The notes beneath the pieces are model-generated. The model had not been told where the DNA came from and searched no databases. It saw only the letters and a list, made by a program, of their open reading frames with translations. From NCBI RefSeq assembly GCF_009760405.1, contig NZ_WRPP01000002.1, forward strand, positions 124,001 through 188,000: a stretch of 64,000 nt of DNA, in the 5' to 3' direction. This document shows, in pieces, positions 17,501 to 25,409 of the stretch. Source of the stretch: Nocardia terrae (GTDB lineage Bacteria; Actinomycetota; Actinomycetes; Mycobacteriales; Mycobacteriaceae). The translations under genes and the position numbers were made by a program. The first letter of the stretch is position 1, and each line of letters begins with the position of its first letter.

Positions 17501-18534
17501 GTGGCGGCCATGACGTGCGAGAGCATGGGCAGCGCACCGGGATCGTAGGTGCCGCGATCGTGATGGTCTCCGGCACCGCACAATTCGGTGGTGATCAGCT
17601 CTTCGAGTCCCGGCTCGAGATCCAGGCCGACGGCCCGGGCCGGGCCCGAAACAGCTTGCGACAGTTCGTCCATCCGCAAAGGGCCGAGCAGGTAGCCGCG
17701 GTGTTCCAGGGCGTCCTGCAGGATCAGGTAGTTCAGGCAGTGGGCGTAGAAGTCGGCGCGCAGCGCGATCACCACCGCGATCGGGTCGTCGGTGCGCCGG
17801 GCACAGGCGTCGAGAGCCTTCAGGAACAGTTCCCGCTCGTGTTCCTGGTCGCAGACGGTGAACAGTTCCTCGAACTGGTCCACGATCACCAAGCGTCGTG
17901 GACCGTCGGCGCGCGCGGCCAGTGCGTCCTCCGCGAGGGACGGGTGCGCGCCCGGCGTCAGCGTCGTGATCTCCCAGTCCGTCAGCTCGGGCCCTAATCC
18001 CGCTGCCAGCAGCGAGGATTTGCCCGCACCCGATGCGCCGACGAGGGCGATGATCCCCGCCGCCGAGCGCACCATGGCCGCGATCTCACCGACCGCGCGC
18101 GTCCGTCCGAAGAACAGCGTGCGATGCTCGGGCCCGTAGGCGCGCAGGCCCTGGTACGGGCAGGCGGCCTCGGTGTCCTCCTGCGGATTCCAGCTGGTCG
18201 CCTCTTGCCAGATCCGTTGCCACTCCGCGGGATCGGCGAGGGGACGTGGTGCCGGGGCGCCGGTCTTGCGGGCCAGCTCGGCCAGGGTCAGCACCACCGG
18301 CAGCAGGGATTCGAAGCGGGCCGGGACATTTCGTCCCGCCTTCCAGTCGCTGATGCGCTGCGCCGAGGCTCCGCCCGGCCGGGTGCCGCGGGCGGCCCGC
18401 ATCCGCTCCTCGGCCGCGTTGGCGACCCGCCGCAGGGTCGGATTCCCGGCCGCGGCATACAGTTCGGTGAACCGCTGCGCGAAAGCGGCGCGCGGTGAGC
18501 GCGGTGGGTCGGCCCCGATGTCCCCAGCGACCAC
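14566..18534 (-). CDS. HTH - STAND NTPase - WD40 giant regulator
   Basis: A 1322-residue multidomain protein. The N-terminus (about 15-95) is the helix-turn-helix type seen before actinobacterial nSTAND1 NTPases (SAQRISDWKAGRNVPARFES). The NTPase follows: CPYQGLRAYGPE, Walker A GASGAGKSS (166-174), Walker B LVIVDQFEEL (215-224). One transmembrane helix lies at about 536-556, with a coiled-coil-like segment after it. From about 620 to the end are WD40-like repeats (many LWDxxDPxxP units). STAND proteins are signal-triggered switches; the helix suggests the propeller may face outside while the NTPase is cytoplasmic. The trigger is unknown, and a defence role is possible. Confidence 0.9.
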   Translation of the reverse strand: MVAGDIGADPPRSPRAAFAQRFTELYAAAGNPTLRRVANAAEERMRAARGTRPGGASAQRISDWKAGRNVPARFESLLPVVLTLAELARKTGAPAPRPLADPAEWQRIWQEATSWNPQEDTEAACPYQGLRAYGPEHRTLFFGRTRAVGEIAAMVRSAAGIIALVGASGAGKSSLLAAGLGPELTDWEITTLTPGAHPSLAEDALAARADGPRRLVIVDQFEELFTVCDQEHERELFLKALDACARRTDDPIAVVIALRADFYAHCLNYLILQDALEHRGYLLGPLRMDELSQAVSGPARAVGLDLEPGLEELITTELCGAGDHHDRGTYDPGALPMLSHVMAATWQHREGRRLTIAGYRQAGGVVGSVAETAEYAWNELSSDQQTAARTMLLGLVTVSQDARDTRRTVPRDELLARTGDHENATAALELLSRTRLVTLDADAVTLTHEIVLTAWPRLRDWIDEDRVGYLIRQRIETDAAEWVAQDRDPSLLYRGNRLQNAREHADPPPVGPLAQEFLARSVGLAGTSRRRSRRLRAVLALLGVGLLVLGIGLYAQIRLSDQRRADNEFAAILLAADRAQRSDPSLAAQLNLIAWRLRPGDPTVRSRLLQSQATPLLSVTPGHTESITRIAYRPAARTLVSLDLDGDLRVWDTIDPKHPRQLGQQLSDIGEVAVDPTARLLATAPAASVVSHVQTPPKPIVTLWDTSNAASPRQIAQLPTDSGQLGLAFGPDGRTLATMTWDRLTLWDVSNPTAPIQRATRELHGSAGFGALHFSPDGRLLARIDRLERKGTTPLDSVELWNVADPGAPTPLAPGFATTAESAVTGGIQDLSFRPDSALLAVGMTPESGSHAIVQLWDIADPAHPRLASGREIDHGGLSALDFAPDGHSLAAAVGKAVTVLNVTDPADPTVLVDGLAVSPATCRFKLGDAPEDRFTCYPSPRALAFTGDGRGLIAGASTGDLHTWSLPPALTPTRPGSKDVSRFEANGTELAIGSASPRSTALWNVRNPQAPELITEYNTDPGTDSTLLAPDGSTLLELDMAHSTMTTVDLSDPAAPHSRGAWTFPGPKSLRLWSISDDFRTVSTVDEHHSVQLWDLTDPLRPAALGGPIQLPDNAQFDFGPDSKTMIETVTSGTGDNAESVTTLWSLADRSHPSQVAELMRTRASDKNPITFAPDMRTMVVSANGTMQPWDISDPRAPRRLGHPIATKLPAPGGAFFTLDSRTLFVLGFDNVLRLWDFTDRDHPSELATLTPTSGYADGSTLAPGDNLLAALTADGTFALWDLDTQHAIDRICEVTGTFWTEDLWKQYLPSLPYHPYCHGS

Positions 18535-18797
18535 GACTTCCCCCGTACCCCGTTCGATCCGCGTCTGTTCGCGGTCAATCTAGTTGCCGCGGACCAAGAT
18601 TGCCGAATCCAACTGGGCACCGGGCCGGTCGGGGCGGGTGCGAATCCTTGGTTATGGCCTGCCACATCGCGAAACGGCCTACTAAATCGGGGTGTATGTA
18701 ACTGTTTCAACAGGAATGCGGAACGCCAGCTATTGCTGGGTACATCCAGCGCAAGCCGGGCGCGACCCGGAGGTTTGAAGTATAGAAAGTTACGACT
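18535..18797. other. Divergent intergenic region without recognised gene
   Basis: This 263-base gap separates the WD40 protein gene from the secreted hydrolase gene. I see no open frame with a ribosome site, no terminator and no strong dyad. It must hold both promoters. Confidence 0.5.
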
Positions 18798-19415
18798 ATG
18801 CGTAGAGCAACGGCGCTCTTCGCCGCATTACTGTTGGCTATCCTCTTTTCCACCATGACACACCTGACGGCCCCGAAAGCCAATGCCGATGACTGCACCG
18901 GTGATTGGGCGATCGGCATCGGCGGGCTCGGCGACAACACCTCGTCGTCCTTCTCCGCCTTTGTGAATCAGCCTGTCGGTTACAACTCCGCCGACCCGAT
19001 GTCGGGGTTGAACGAAGTCGACCGGCTGTTCTGGCAACACCGAAATGACTGCCCCGGCGACCACATTCGGATCATCGGGCACAGCGAGGGCGCGGGAATC
19101 GTGCACGCCTGGGTCACCGCACACCAGGATGTCGACAACGCGAACGCCATTCTGCTGTCCGATCCCAAGCGGGACGCGGGCCCCGGCGGCCCGGGCCTGG
19201 CGTCGACTCCCGGCAGCGGGATCATCGGCTACCCACTGGCGGGTGTCGACGACTGGTTCGGCGGCTTCCCGGTTCTGACGGTGTGCAATTCCGACGACCA
19301 GATCTGCGACACCAATGCCGGCTGGTGGGGTTACCTCTTCGGGGGAGCGCATACTCGTTACGATTTCAACGTCTGGGACTATGGCGACTGGGATTCCGGC
19401 GTCTGGTACCGGTAA
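18798..19415 (+). CDS. Secreted cutinase/PE-PPE-like serine hydrolase
   Basis: A 205-residue protein with a signal peptide (about 1-30, hydrophobic core then PKANA) and an alpha/beta-hydrolase core of the cutinase or PE-PPE type. The nucleophile elbow is IIGHSEGAGIVHAW. A likely acid lies in NSDDQICD, and a His in FGGAHTRYDF at the expected C-terminal place. Four cysteines could form disulfides. Natural substrates are probably esters or lipids at the cell surface. Confidence 0.8.
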   Translation: MRRATALFAALLLAILFSTMTHLTAPKANADDCTGDWAIGIGGLGDNTSSSFSAFVNQPVGYNSADPMSGLNEVDRLFWQHRNDCPGDHIRIIGHSEGAGIVHAWVTAHQDVDNANAILLSDPKRDAGPGGPGLASTPGSGIIGYPLAGVDDWFGGFPVLTVCNSDDQICDTNAGWWGYLFGGAHTRYDFNVWDYGDWDSGVWYR

Positions 19416-19434
19416 ACGAATGATTCGAAGGGGA

Positions 19435-19932
19435 TCAGTAGCCGAAAGGCTCTGGTCCCCTTTGGCTGAACCCGTGCCCCAGCGACGTGCAGATCGCCGA
19501 ACCATTCCAGGTGATCTGACACGTCGCACCGGCATGTGTGACGGAGAACTGCGGATCGTGTCCGCTCACCTGGGTCAGGGCGGCCAGACCCGGATTGCCA
19601 CCCGGCAGCGTGTGGCTGCCGTTGGAATTCCACTCCGGATGCGCGGGCAGCGCGGTCGAATCGATGACTATGGCAGGAACATTCGGGAACGGCACCTGCA
19701 CGCCCGTGTACAACACATTCATGGTCGCCGGGGCCGCGAGATCGCATCCCACCGCGCCGTTGTCTCCGATCGAGCAGTTCCATTCGCCGAGCGCGAAATA
19801 CAGACTGTCACCGACCTGAACGGGACCGCCTGGGCCGTCGGCGTGCGCGCCGCCCGCTCCGACCAGACCGGCAACAATCCCGAGCATTCCCCCGCAAACC
19901 CATGCGGTAGCAGCTTTCAGAGTCTTGGACAC
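19435..19932 (-). CDS. Secreted protein of unknown function (165 aa)
   Basis: A signal peptide (about 1-33, ending GGAHA) precedes about 130 residues with no family I recognise. Cysteines occur in NCSIG, GCDLA, TCQI and ICTS, spaced as two possible disulfides, and the segment HPEWNSNGSHTLPGGNPGL is glycine/asparagine-rich. GTG 19932 was chosen because GGAGA lies at proper spacing and it gives a clean signal peptide. It converges on the cutinase-like gene with a 19-base gap, so the two may act in the same compartment. Confidence 0.75.
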   Translation of the reverse strand: MSKTLKAATAWVCGGMLGIVAGLVGAGGAHADGPGGPVQVGDSLYFALGEWNCSIGDNGAVGCDLAAPATMNVLYTGVQVPFPNVPAIVIDSTALPAHPEWNSNGSHTLPGGNPGLAALTQVSGHDPQFSVTHAGATCQITWNGSAICTSLGHGFSQRGPEPFGY

Positions 19933-20051
19933 GGCATCTCCCTGATGCGCAAAGTGAGTTATCGGGCCGAAGGCAGCCACAGAGAAAACGTTACGCTTTA
20001 CGACGCAAAGAGGGCAGTTCTGTCGAGGGGGCTAACACAATTTTCGCTGCG

Positions 20052-20735
20052 TCAGACCTTCAGCCCGTTGCGGGTGACGTAAAAGATGTGGAAGGAAATC
20101 AGGAACGCCAGGACGACCAGCCATTGCAGGGTGGTGGCGAGCGGGACCGCGTCCAGCGGAAGGGAATAGGCGAGAGTAATCCGGATGACCGCGTCGAGGG
20201 TGAAGCCCGCACCCCAGACCGCGGTCATCACCCGCAAATGATGGCGGAACCGGGAATCGTTGTCCCAGCGCGCATCCCATTCCCGATAACCGGCCTCACC
20301 GATTTTCACGGTGACGATAGTGCGGGCGAGACTGCGCATCATCGGCCGCCGGGTGAACAGCGTCGCCAGGATCCACAGGCCGACCGCGCCGAAGAGCCAG
20401 CTGTCGCGCACGAGCAGTGTGCGCGGGTCGCCGGTGACCAGGGAGACCGCGGTGCCGACCACGATCATGGTGAGGGTGAACAGGGCGACGGCGTCCACGC
20501 GGCGGTGGCGGCGGGCGTCGTAGGCGAGGAACGGCAGGGTGATCAGGGCCGGAGCGATCAGGGCGGCCCAAGGATTGACACCGGCCGCGCGCAATGCGTA
20601 ATACGCCGCGATCGGCAGGACCAGTTCCACGATCACCTGGCGCGCGGTGTGTCTGCGCAGTGCGGCGCGTTTCTGCGCCTCGGTGCGATCGGCCGGTGCG
20701 GGGGATTCGGAGGCGATCGGGTGCGCCATTGTCAT
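20052..20735 (-). CDS. VC0807-like multi-pass membrane protein
   Basis: A 227-residue protein with about six hydrophobic segments and a short basic cytoplasmic N-terminus. The layout (paired helices, then RPMMRSLARTIV and a conserved WDxxW-like WDARWDND) fits the VC0807 family, whose function is unknown. Its ATG overlaps the stop of the upstream TetR gene as ATGA (20732-20735), so the two are translationally coupled. The TetR probably regulates this protein together with itself. Confidence 0.8.
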   Translation of the reverse strand: MTMAHPIASESPAPADRTEAQKRAALRRHTARQVIVELVLPIAAYYALRAAGVNPWAALIAPALITLPFLAYDARRHRRVDAVALFTLTMIVVGTAVSLVTGDPRTLLVRDSWLFGAVGLWILATLFTRRPMMRSLARTIVTVKIGEAGYREWDARWDNDSRFRHHLRVMTAVWGAGFTLDAVIRITLAYSLPLDAVPLATTLQWLVVLAFLISFHIFYVTRNGLKV

Positions 20736-21364
20736 GCGTCCTTCCGGGTGGCGCGGTCGAAAATCTCGGCCAGTTCGCGGGCGGTGGCGGCGGCGTCGAA
20801 TTCGGGATCGACGGCCGCCCGGGCAATGGCGGCGTCGAGTGCGCCGCGAATGGCCATCACCATGACGGCCGGATCGAAATCGCGAAATACACCGTCGCGC
20901 TGTCCCGCTCGCAAGATGTCGGCCTGGGCGGCGGCGTTCGAGCCCAATTGGTCCAGCAGGCCGAACAGGTGCGGATCGTCGGTGCCGGCATTGGCGGCGA
21001 TATTCGACAGCGCCCGCATGTGTTTCGGATATTCGTCGACCAGGGCCAGATTCGCGGCGAAGAACGCGAGCATCCGCCCTCGGTAACCGGATTCGGTGTC
21101 GAGCTTGCCGACGATGAATTCGGCGGCGGTGGCCATGATGCGGGTGACGACCTCGCGGATCAGATCGCCCTTGCCCTGGAAGTGGTAGGAGATCATGCCG
21201 GTGCTGGAGAGCCCGGCCTGCTTGGCGATCTTGGCGAAGGAGGCATTGGCGTAGCCCTGGTCGGCGATGACCTCGACGGCCGCGTCCACGATCTGCGCGC
21301 GGCGGGCGTTCTCGGTGAAGGTCCGCTCCGAAGCTTGCTTGCTTGAGTTGACTCTTGCTTGCAT
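20732..21364 (-). CDS. TetR family transcriptional regulator
   Basis: A 210-residue regulator: helix-turn-helix (ASFAKIAKQAGLSSTGMISY, about residues 38-60) and a TetR_C_6-like helical domain. The first gene of a two-gene operon with the membrane protein. ATG 21364 lies inside one of two matching operators (TTGCT-N6-AGCAA at 21355-21370 and 21385-21400), strong evidence for tight autoregulation of the pair. Confidence 0.9.
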   Translation of the reverse strand: MQARVNSSKQASERTFTENARRAQIVDAAVEVIADQGYANASFAKIAKQAGLSSTGMISYHFQGKGDLIREVVTRIMATAAEFIVGKLDTESGYRGRMLAFFAANLALVDEYPKHMRALSNIAANAGTDDPHLFGLLDQLGSNAAAQADILRAGQRDGVFRDFDPAVMVMAIRGALDAAIARAAVDPEFDAAATARELAEIFDRATRKDA

Positions 21365-21400
21365 GAGCAAAACCGTACGCGGATTTGCTCAACCGAGCAA
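21355..21400. promoter_or_regulatory. Two TTGCT-N6-AGCAA operators
   Basis: The dyad TTGCT-N6-AGCAA occurs at 21355-21370, overlapping the TetR start codon, and at 21385-21400, exactly 30 bases apart. The second copy reads TTGCTCAACCGAGCAA. Extra TTGCT direct repeats lie just inside the gene (21335-21345). A repressor bound at both sites would block transcription and perhaps translation. Confidence 0.75.
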
Positions 21401-21540
21401 GAGTTTCGCGGCCCGCGGATAAGCCAAAAGTGTTAGCCGAGCGTGTGCCGTCGTCTGATGGCCGGGCCCGCCGAACACGGGAGGGTCGAAGCCGACACGG
21501 TGGCGCAGCGGGCGTCACCCACCGGCGAGAGGTGAACCCA

Positions 21541-22449
21541 ATGATCCAGGCACGAGGGCTCGGCAAGCGCTACGGCGACGTCCCGGCGGTCGACAACCTG
21601 TCCTTCGATGTCCGGCCGGGCGTGGTGACCGGATTCCTGGGCCCCAACGGCGCGGGCAAGTCCACCACCATGCGGCTCATGCTCGGGCTCGACCACGGCA
21701 GCGGCCGCACCCTGTTCGACGGGCAGACCTACGCCGAACTGGCCGACCCGCTGCGCTCGGTGGGCGTCATGCTGGACGCTCGCGCGGTCCACCCCAAGCG
21801 CACCGCGATCGGGCACCTGCGAATGATCGCGGCCGGGGCCGGAATCCACGAGGACCGCGTCGACGCGGTCCTCGGCATGGTCGGGCTCGCCGATGTGGCC
21901 GGAAAGCGGGCGGGCGGATTCAGCCTCGGCATGCAGCAGCGGCTCGGGCTCGCGGCGGCACTGCTCGGCGACCCGGCCACGCTGATCCTGGACGAGCCCG
22001 CCAACGGGCTGGACCCGGAGGGCGTGCGCTGGCTGCGCGAACTGCTCAAGGGGCTCGCGCGCCAAGGCCGCACCGTCTTCGTGTCCTCGCATCTGCTCAA
22101 CGAGATGGCGCACCTGGCGGATTCGCTCATCGTCATCGGCGCGGGCCGGCTGCTGGCGGCCGAATCGGTGGCCGAATTCGTGGGCCGCAATTCCGCCGCC
22201 CGCATCGTGGCCCGCACCGACCGGCCCGAGGCACTGGCGGAGATGCTGAGCCGCAATGGCTTCCAGGTCCGGGTCGAGGCCGATGGCGCGGTCGTCATCG
22301 AGGGCGACGACCGCCAGCGCGTCGCGGTACTCGCCATGCAGGCGGGCCTGCTGGTCACCGAACTGACCCGGGCCAGCACCAGCCTCGAAGACGCCTTCTT
22401 CCACGCCACCGCCGACGCCGCCCAGTACCGCGGCCACGCCGCCGCCTGA
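21541..22449 (+). CDS. ABC transporter ATP-binding protein
   Basis: A 302-residue ABC ATPase. Walker A is GPNGAGKST (about residues 34-42), the signature is FSLGMQQRLGLAAALLGDP, and Walker B is LILDEPANGLDPEG. The C-terminal tail of about 80 residues (RIVARTDRPEAL onward) is typical of DrrA/CcmA-like exporters. It pairs with the permease at 22744, with a 33-bp tandem repeat between them. The histidine kinase and response regulator that follow are probably its sensors, the arrangement of antibiotic or lipid detoxification exporters. Confidence 0.93.
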   Translation: MIQARGLGKRYGDVPAVDNLSFDVRPGVVTGFLGPNGAGKSTTMRLMLGLDHGSGRTLFDGQTYAELADPLRSVGVMLDARAVHPKRTAIGHLRMIAAGAGIHEDRVDAVLGMVGLADVAGKRAGGFSLGMQQRLGLAAALLGDPATLILDEPANGLDPEGVRWLRELLKGLARQGRTVFVSSHLLNEMAHLADSLIVIGAGRLLAAESVAEFVGRNSAARIVARTDRPEALAEMLSRNGFQVRVEADGAVVIEGDDRQRVAVLAMQAGLLVTELTRASTSLEDAFFHATADAAQYRGHAAA

Positions 22450-22743
22450 AACCACCCGACCTGGGCCACACCGCGCCGCCCGCCTGAAATCGGCTGATCT
22501 GGCTGTGCGGCTCCGCCTGAAATCGGCTGATCTGGCTGTGCGGCTCCGCCTGAAATCGGCTGATCTGGCTGTGCGGCTCCGCCTGAAATCGGCTGATCTG
22601 GCTGTGCGGCTCCGCCTGAAACCGGCCGATCTGGCTGTGCGGCTCCGCCTCGGATGGGTCTCTCGGCGTTGTGCTGGCCGGGACCATCCGCAGCTGCCTG
22701 AACGGGTCCGCGCTGCGCCACCCACTTGAAAGGAATTCCCTTC
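22450..22743. other. Intra-operon gap dominated by tandem repeats
   Basis: This 294-base gap between the ABC ATPase and its permease holds five 33-bp repeats and then about 80 bases of unique sequence. No separate gene is convincing. A ribosome site (AAAGGAAT) sits just before the permease GTG. Confidence 0.6.
22481..22645. repeat. Five tandem 33-bp repeats
   Basis: Five head-to-tail units begin at 22481, 22514, 22547, 22580 and 22613. The first four are identical and the fifth has two changes. Each starts CGCCTGAAATCGGCTGATCT. A degenerate copy precedes them at the ATPase stop codon (CGCCTGAAAC at 22444), so the array seems to have grown from the 3' end of that gene. The unit is a multiple of three. 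Confidence 0.95.
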
Positions 22744-23445
22744 GTGTTCAACGCTATTCGCTATGAGTTGACCCGCCTGGTCACCGTGCGCTCCACGTGG
22801 GTGCTGCTGGCGGCCGGCCTCGTCCTGCAGGGCCTCATCGCCTATCTGTCCGCGAGTCGCGACTACGCCACGCCCGCCGAACAATTCGCGGCCTCTGTGC
22901 ACGGCCTGCCGCTGATCCTGGCCGCCCTGTTCGGAACCGCGGTCGCCGTCAACGCCTTCGGCCACGAATACCGCTACGGCACCATCACGACCACCATGCT
23001 CACGCTGCGCCGTCCAGGCCGGGTGATGGCGGCCAAGGCACTGACCGTCGGCGCGCTCATGGCGGTCTACGGACTCGGTCTGGTCGGTGTCACGGTGCTC
23101 GTCCAGGGTGTGATCTCGCGGCTGCCCGGTGAACCCTCGCATCTCGCATACGCTTTCGTCGGTGTCCCGGTGTACGTGCTGCTGGCCGGGCTGGTGGGCC
23201 TCGGCGTCGCGGCGCTGACCCGCAATGCGACCGTGTCCATGGTGGCGGCCATCGGCTTCCCGACCGTGGTGGAGACCGGTGCGGTGCTTGCCGGTGCGAA
23301 CGCGAAGCTGATGCCGTTCCTGTCGGCCGGTCAGTCGGTGCAGCCCGGGTCCGGCAATCCGGTGCTGCTGATGCTGCCGCTGCTCGCCCTCGCCGTCGGT
23401 TTGCTGTCCGCCGGTGTCGTGCTGCTCGCGCGCCGTGACGTGTGA
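22744..23445 (+). CDS. ABC transporter permease
   Basis: A 233-residue membrane protein of the ABC-2 type with six hydrophobic segments. Between the second and third is the conserved-looking HEYRYGTITTTMLTLRRPGRV, as in bacitracin/daunorubicin-type exporter permeases. GTG 22744 is preceded by AAAGGAAT. It works with the ATPase at 21541; the transported compound is unknown but export of a toxic or self-made lipophilic molecule is usual. Confidence 0.88.
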   Translation: MFNAIRYELTRLVTVRSTWVLLAAGLVLQGLIAYLSASRDYATPAEQFAASVHGLPLILAALFGTAVAVNAFGHEYRYGTITTTMLTLRRPGRVMAAKALTVGALMAVYGLGLVGVTVLVQGVISRLPGEPSHLAYAFVGVPVYVLLAGLVGLGVAALTRNATVSMVAAIGFPTVVETGAVLAGANAKLMPFLSAGQSVQPGSGNPVLLMLPLLALAVGLLSAGVVLLARRDV

Positions 23446-23473
23446 CGCCGACGCGGCGACTAGGGTTGCCGGA

Positions 23474-24634
23474 GTGAGCAGGACGCGACGGATCGCCAGG
23501 CTGGTCCTCGATGTCGTGCTCGCCGCGGTCTTCGGTCTGATCGCCTTCGACGAGGTGCGCACCTCGTCGATCGGCCTGCTGCCCGCTGCGGCGGGACCGG
23601 TCGTGGCGATCGCGGCCGGTGTCGCTCTGTTGGTGCGGCGATACCGGCCACTGCCGGTGCTGGCGGCGACGCTGCTCGCCATGATGCTGGTCGGTGCGGC
23701 GGCCCCGGTGCTGCCCGCGATGTACACCGTCGCCCGCCGCTACGGCAATCGCCGCACGACCTGGTTGTCGGTGCCGGCCGCGCTGATCGTGCTGGCGGTG
23801 CCGTGGGGCGCGGGCACCTATCCGGCCCTGTTCTTCAGCCGCGCCGGGCTGATGGCCCTGGTGCTCGCGGTGCCGCTGCTGCTGGGACTGTGGACCGCCC
23901 AGCGCGCGGAAACCCTGGCCGCCCTGCGGGAACGCGCCGAGCAGGCCGAACGGGAACGCGACCTGCGCGCCGCCGCGGCCGTGGAAGCCGAGCGCCTGCG
24001 CATCGCCGGGGAACTGCACGACATCGTGGCGCACCGGATTTCACAGATCACCGTGCTGGCCGGAGCCCTGGAGGTCTCCGCCGACGGCAAGCCCGCCGAG
24101 ATCGCGGGCACCATCCGCACCACCGGCGCTCGCGCCCTGGCCGAGATGCGGGAACTGCTCGGCATCCTGCGGGAACCGGCGGACGCGCTGGCGCAACGGA
24201 ATTCGACCGATCGCGAACTGCTGCGCCCCGCCCCCGACCTGGGGGCGATCCCCGAACTGGTCTCCGACGCCGTGGAGGCCGGACAACAGGTGGACCTGAC
24301 GATGCCCGATCCGCTGCCCGAGGTGTCCGGCCCGGTCGGCCGCGCCGCGTACCGGATCGTGCAGGAGGCGTTGACCAATGCCGCCAAACACGCCGCCGGA
24401 GCCGAGGTGCGCGCGGCGCTGGCCGTGGTCGGCGGCGTCCTCGACATCGATGTGCGCAACGGCCACGGCGACCACACCCCGCTGGCCGCCCAGGGTTCGG
24501 GTTTCGGCCTGCTGGGCATGCGTAAGCGGGTCGAACTCGCCGGTGGCAGTCTGCATTCCGGGCCGCTGGCCGGCGGCGGCTATGTGGTGCACGCGACGTT
24601 CCCGCTCGCCGAGCCGGAACCGGTGGACGAATGA
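23474..24634 (+). CDS. Sensor histidine kinase (NarL/DesK type)
   Basis: A 386-residue HisKA_3 kinase. Five or so transmembrane helices fill residues 8-140, then a coiled-coil linker, and the phosphoacceptor His182 in GELHDIVAHRIS. The HATPase domain shows RIVQEALTNAAKHA and GFGLLGMRKRVELAGG. The GTG lies seven bases after a TAGGGT hexamer, so the gene seems to have its own leaderless promoter although it is only 28 bases after the permease. It would phosphorylate the regulator at 24656. Confidence 0.92.
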   Translation: MSRTRRIARLVLDVVLAAVFGLIAFDEVRTSSIGLLPAAAGPVVAIAAGVALLVRRYRPLPVLAATLLAMMLVGAAAPVLPAMYTVARRYGNRRTTWLSVPAALIVLAVPWGAGTYPALFFSRAGLMALVLAVPLLLGLWTAQRAETLAALRERAEQAERERDLRAAAAVEAERLRIAGELHDIVAHRISQITVLAGALEVSADGKPAEIAGTIRTTGARALAEMRELLGILREPADALAQRNSTDRELLRPAPDLGAIPELVSDAVEAGQQVDLTMPDPLPEVSGPVGRAAYRIVQEALTNAAKHAAGAEVRAALAVVGGVLDIDVRNGHGDHTPLAAQGSGFGLLGMRKRVELAGGSLHSGPLAGGGYVVHATFPLAEPEPVDE

Positions 24635-24655
24635 GACTGTGGTGAGGGAGGTTTC

Positions 24656-25303
24656 GTGATCCGGGTGGTGCTGCTCGACGACGAGGAGCTGGTGCGCTCC
24701 GGCATAGCCATGATCCTGGAGGCCGGTGGCGGCATCGAGGTCGTGGCGCAGGACGCCGACGGCCGTGGCGTTGTCGGGCTCGTGCACAAGCATCGCCCCG
24801 ATGTGGTGGTCACCGACATCCGCATGCCACACGTGGACGGCCTCGAGGTGACCCGGCGGGTGCGCGCGCTGCCGGACCCGCCCGCCGTGGTGGTGCTGAC
24901 CACCTTCGGACTCGACGAATATGTCTACGCCGCACTGGAATCCGGGGCGGCCGGGTTTCTGCTCAAGGACACTCCGCCCCGGGAGCTGGCCCGCGCCGTC
25001 GAGGTGGTGGCCGCGGGCGACGCGATCCTCGCGCCCGCCATCACCAAACGCATGCTCACCGCCTTCACCCAGGGGCCCGGCTCCCAGCAGCCCGACGCCC
25101 TGGCCCGCCTCGACCAGCTCACCGAGCGCGAACGCGAGGTGGCACTGGCCGTGGCGACCGGCGCGGGCAACGCCGAAATCGCCCGCACCCTCCACATGAG
25201 CGAGTCCACGGTGAAGGTCCACATCAGCCGCATCATCGCCAAGCTCGGTCTCGAGAACCGCACCCAGATAGCAATCCTGGTACTCCGCGCCGGCCTGGCC
25301 TGA
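24656..25303 (+). CDS. LuxR/NarL family response regulator
   Basis: A 215-residue regulator. The receiver domain (1-120) has acidic DDEE at 8-11, phosphoacceptor Asp54 in VTDIRMP and Lys in LLKDTPP. The C-terminal LuxR helix-turn-helix (about 150-210) shows LTEREREVALAVATG and SESTVKVHISRIIAKLGL. GGGAGG precedes the GTG. It is the partner of the histidine kinase and probably controls the ABC exporter upstream. Confidence 0.94.
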   Translation: MIRVVLLDDEELVRSGIAMILEAGGGIEVVAQDADGRGVVGLVHKHRPDVVVTDIRMPHVDGLEVTRRVRALPDPPAVVVLTTFGLDEYVYAALESGAAGFLLKDTPPRELARAVEVVAAGDAILAPAITKRMLTAFTQGPGSQQPDALARLDQLTEREREVALAVATGAGNAEIARTLHMSESTVKVHISRIIAKLGLENRTQIAILVLRAGLA

Positions 25304-25409
25304 CCCCACCCCTCGAAAATTGTTGATGATCAATGCATTCGCGCAATGTTCGCCGGTCGTCTGGCGCATACTTGTGGCGATCCGGAGACGCCACACCGAG
25401 GAGTCAGCG

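Noticed and set aside
22481..22645. CRISPR array
   Set aside because: Units are contiguous with no spacers, the array is short, and no cas genes are present.
21433..23727. 764-codon minus-strand frame over the ABC operon
   Set aside because: Antisense to ABC ATPase, permease and kinase, all with intact motifs; its repeats are the translated 33-bp array.
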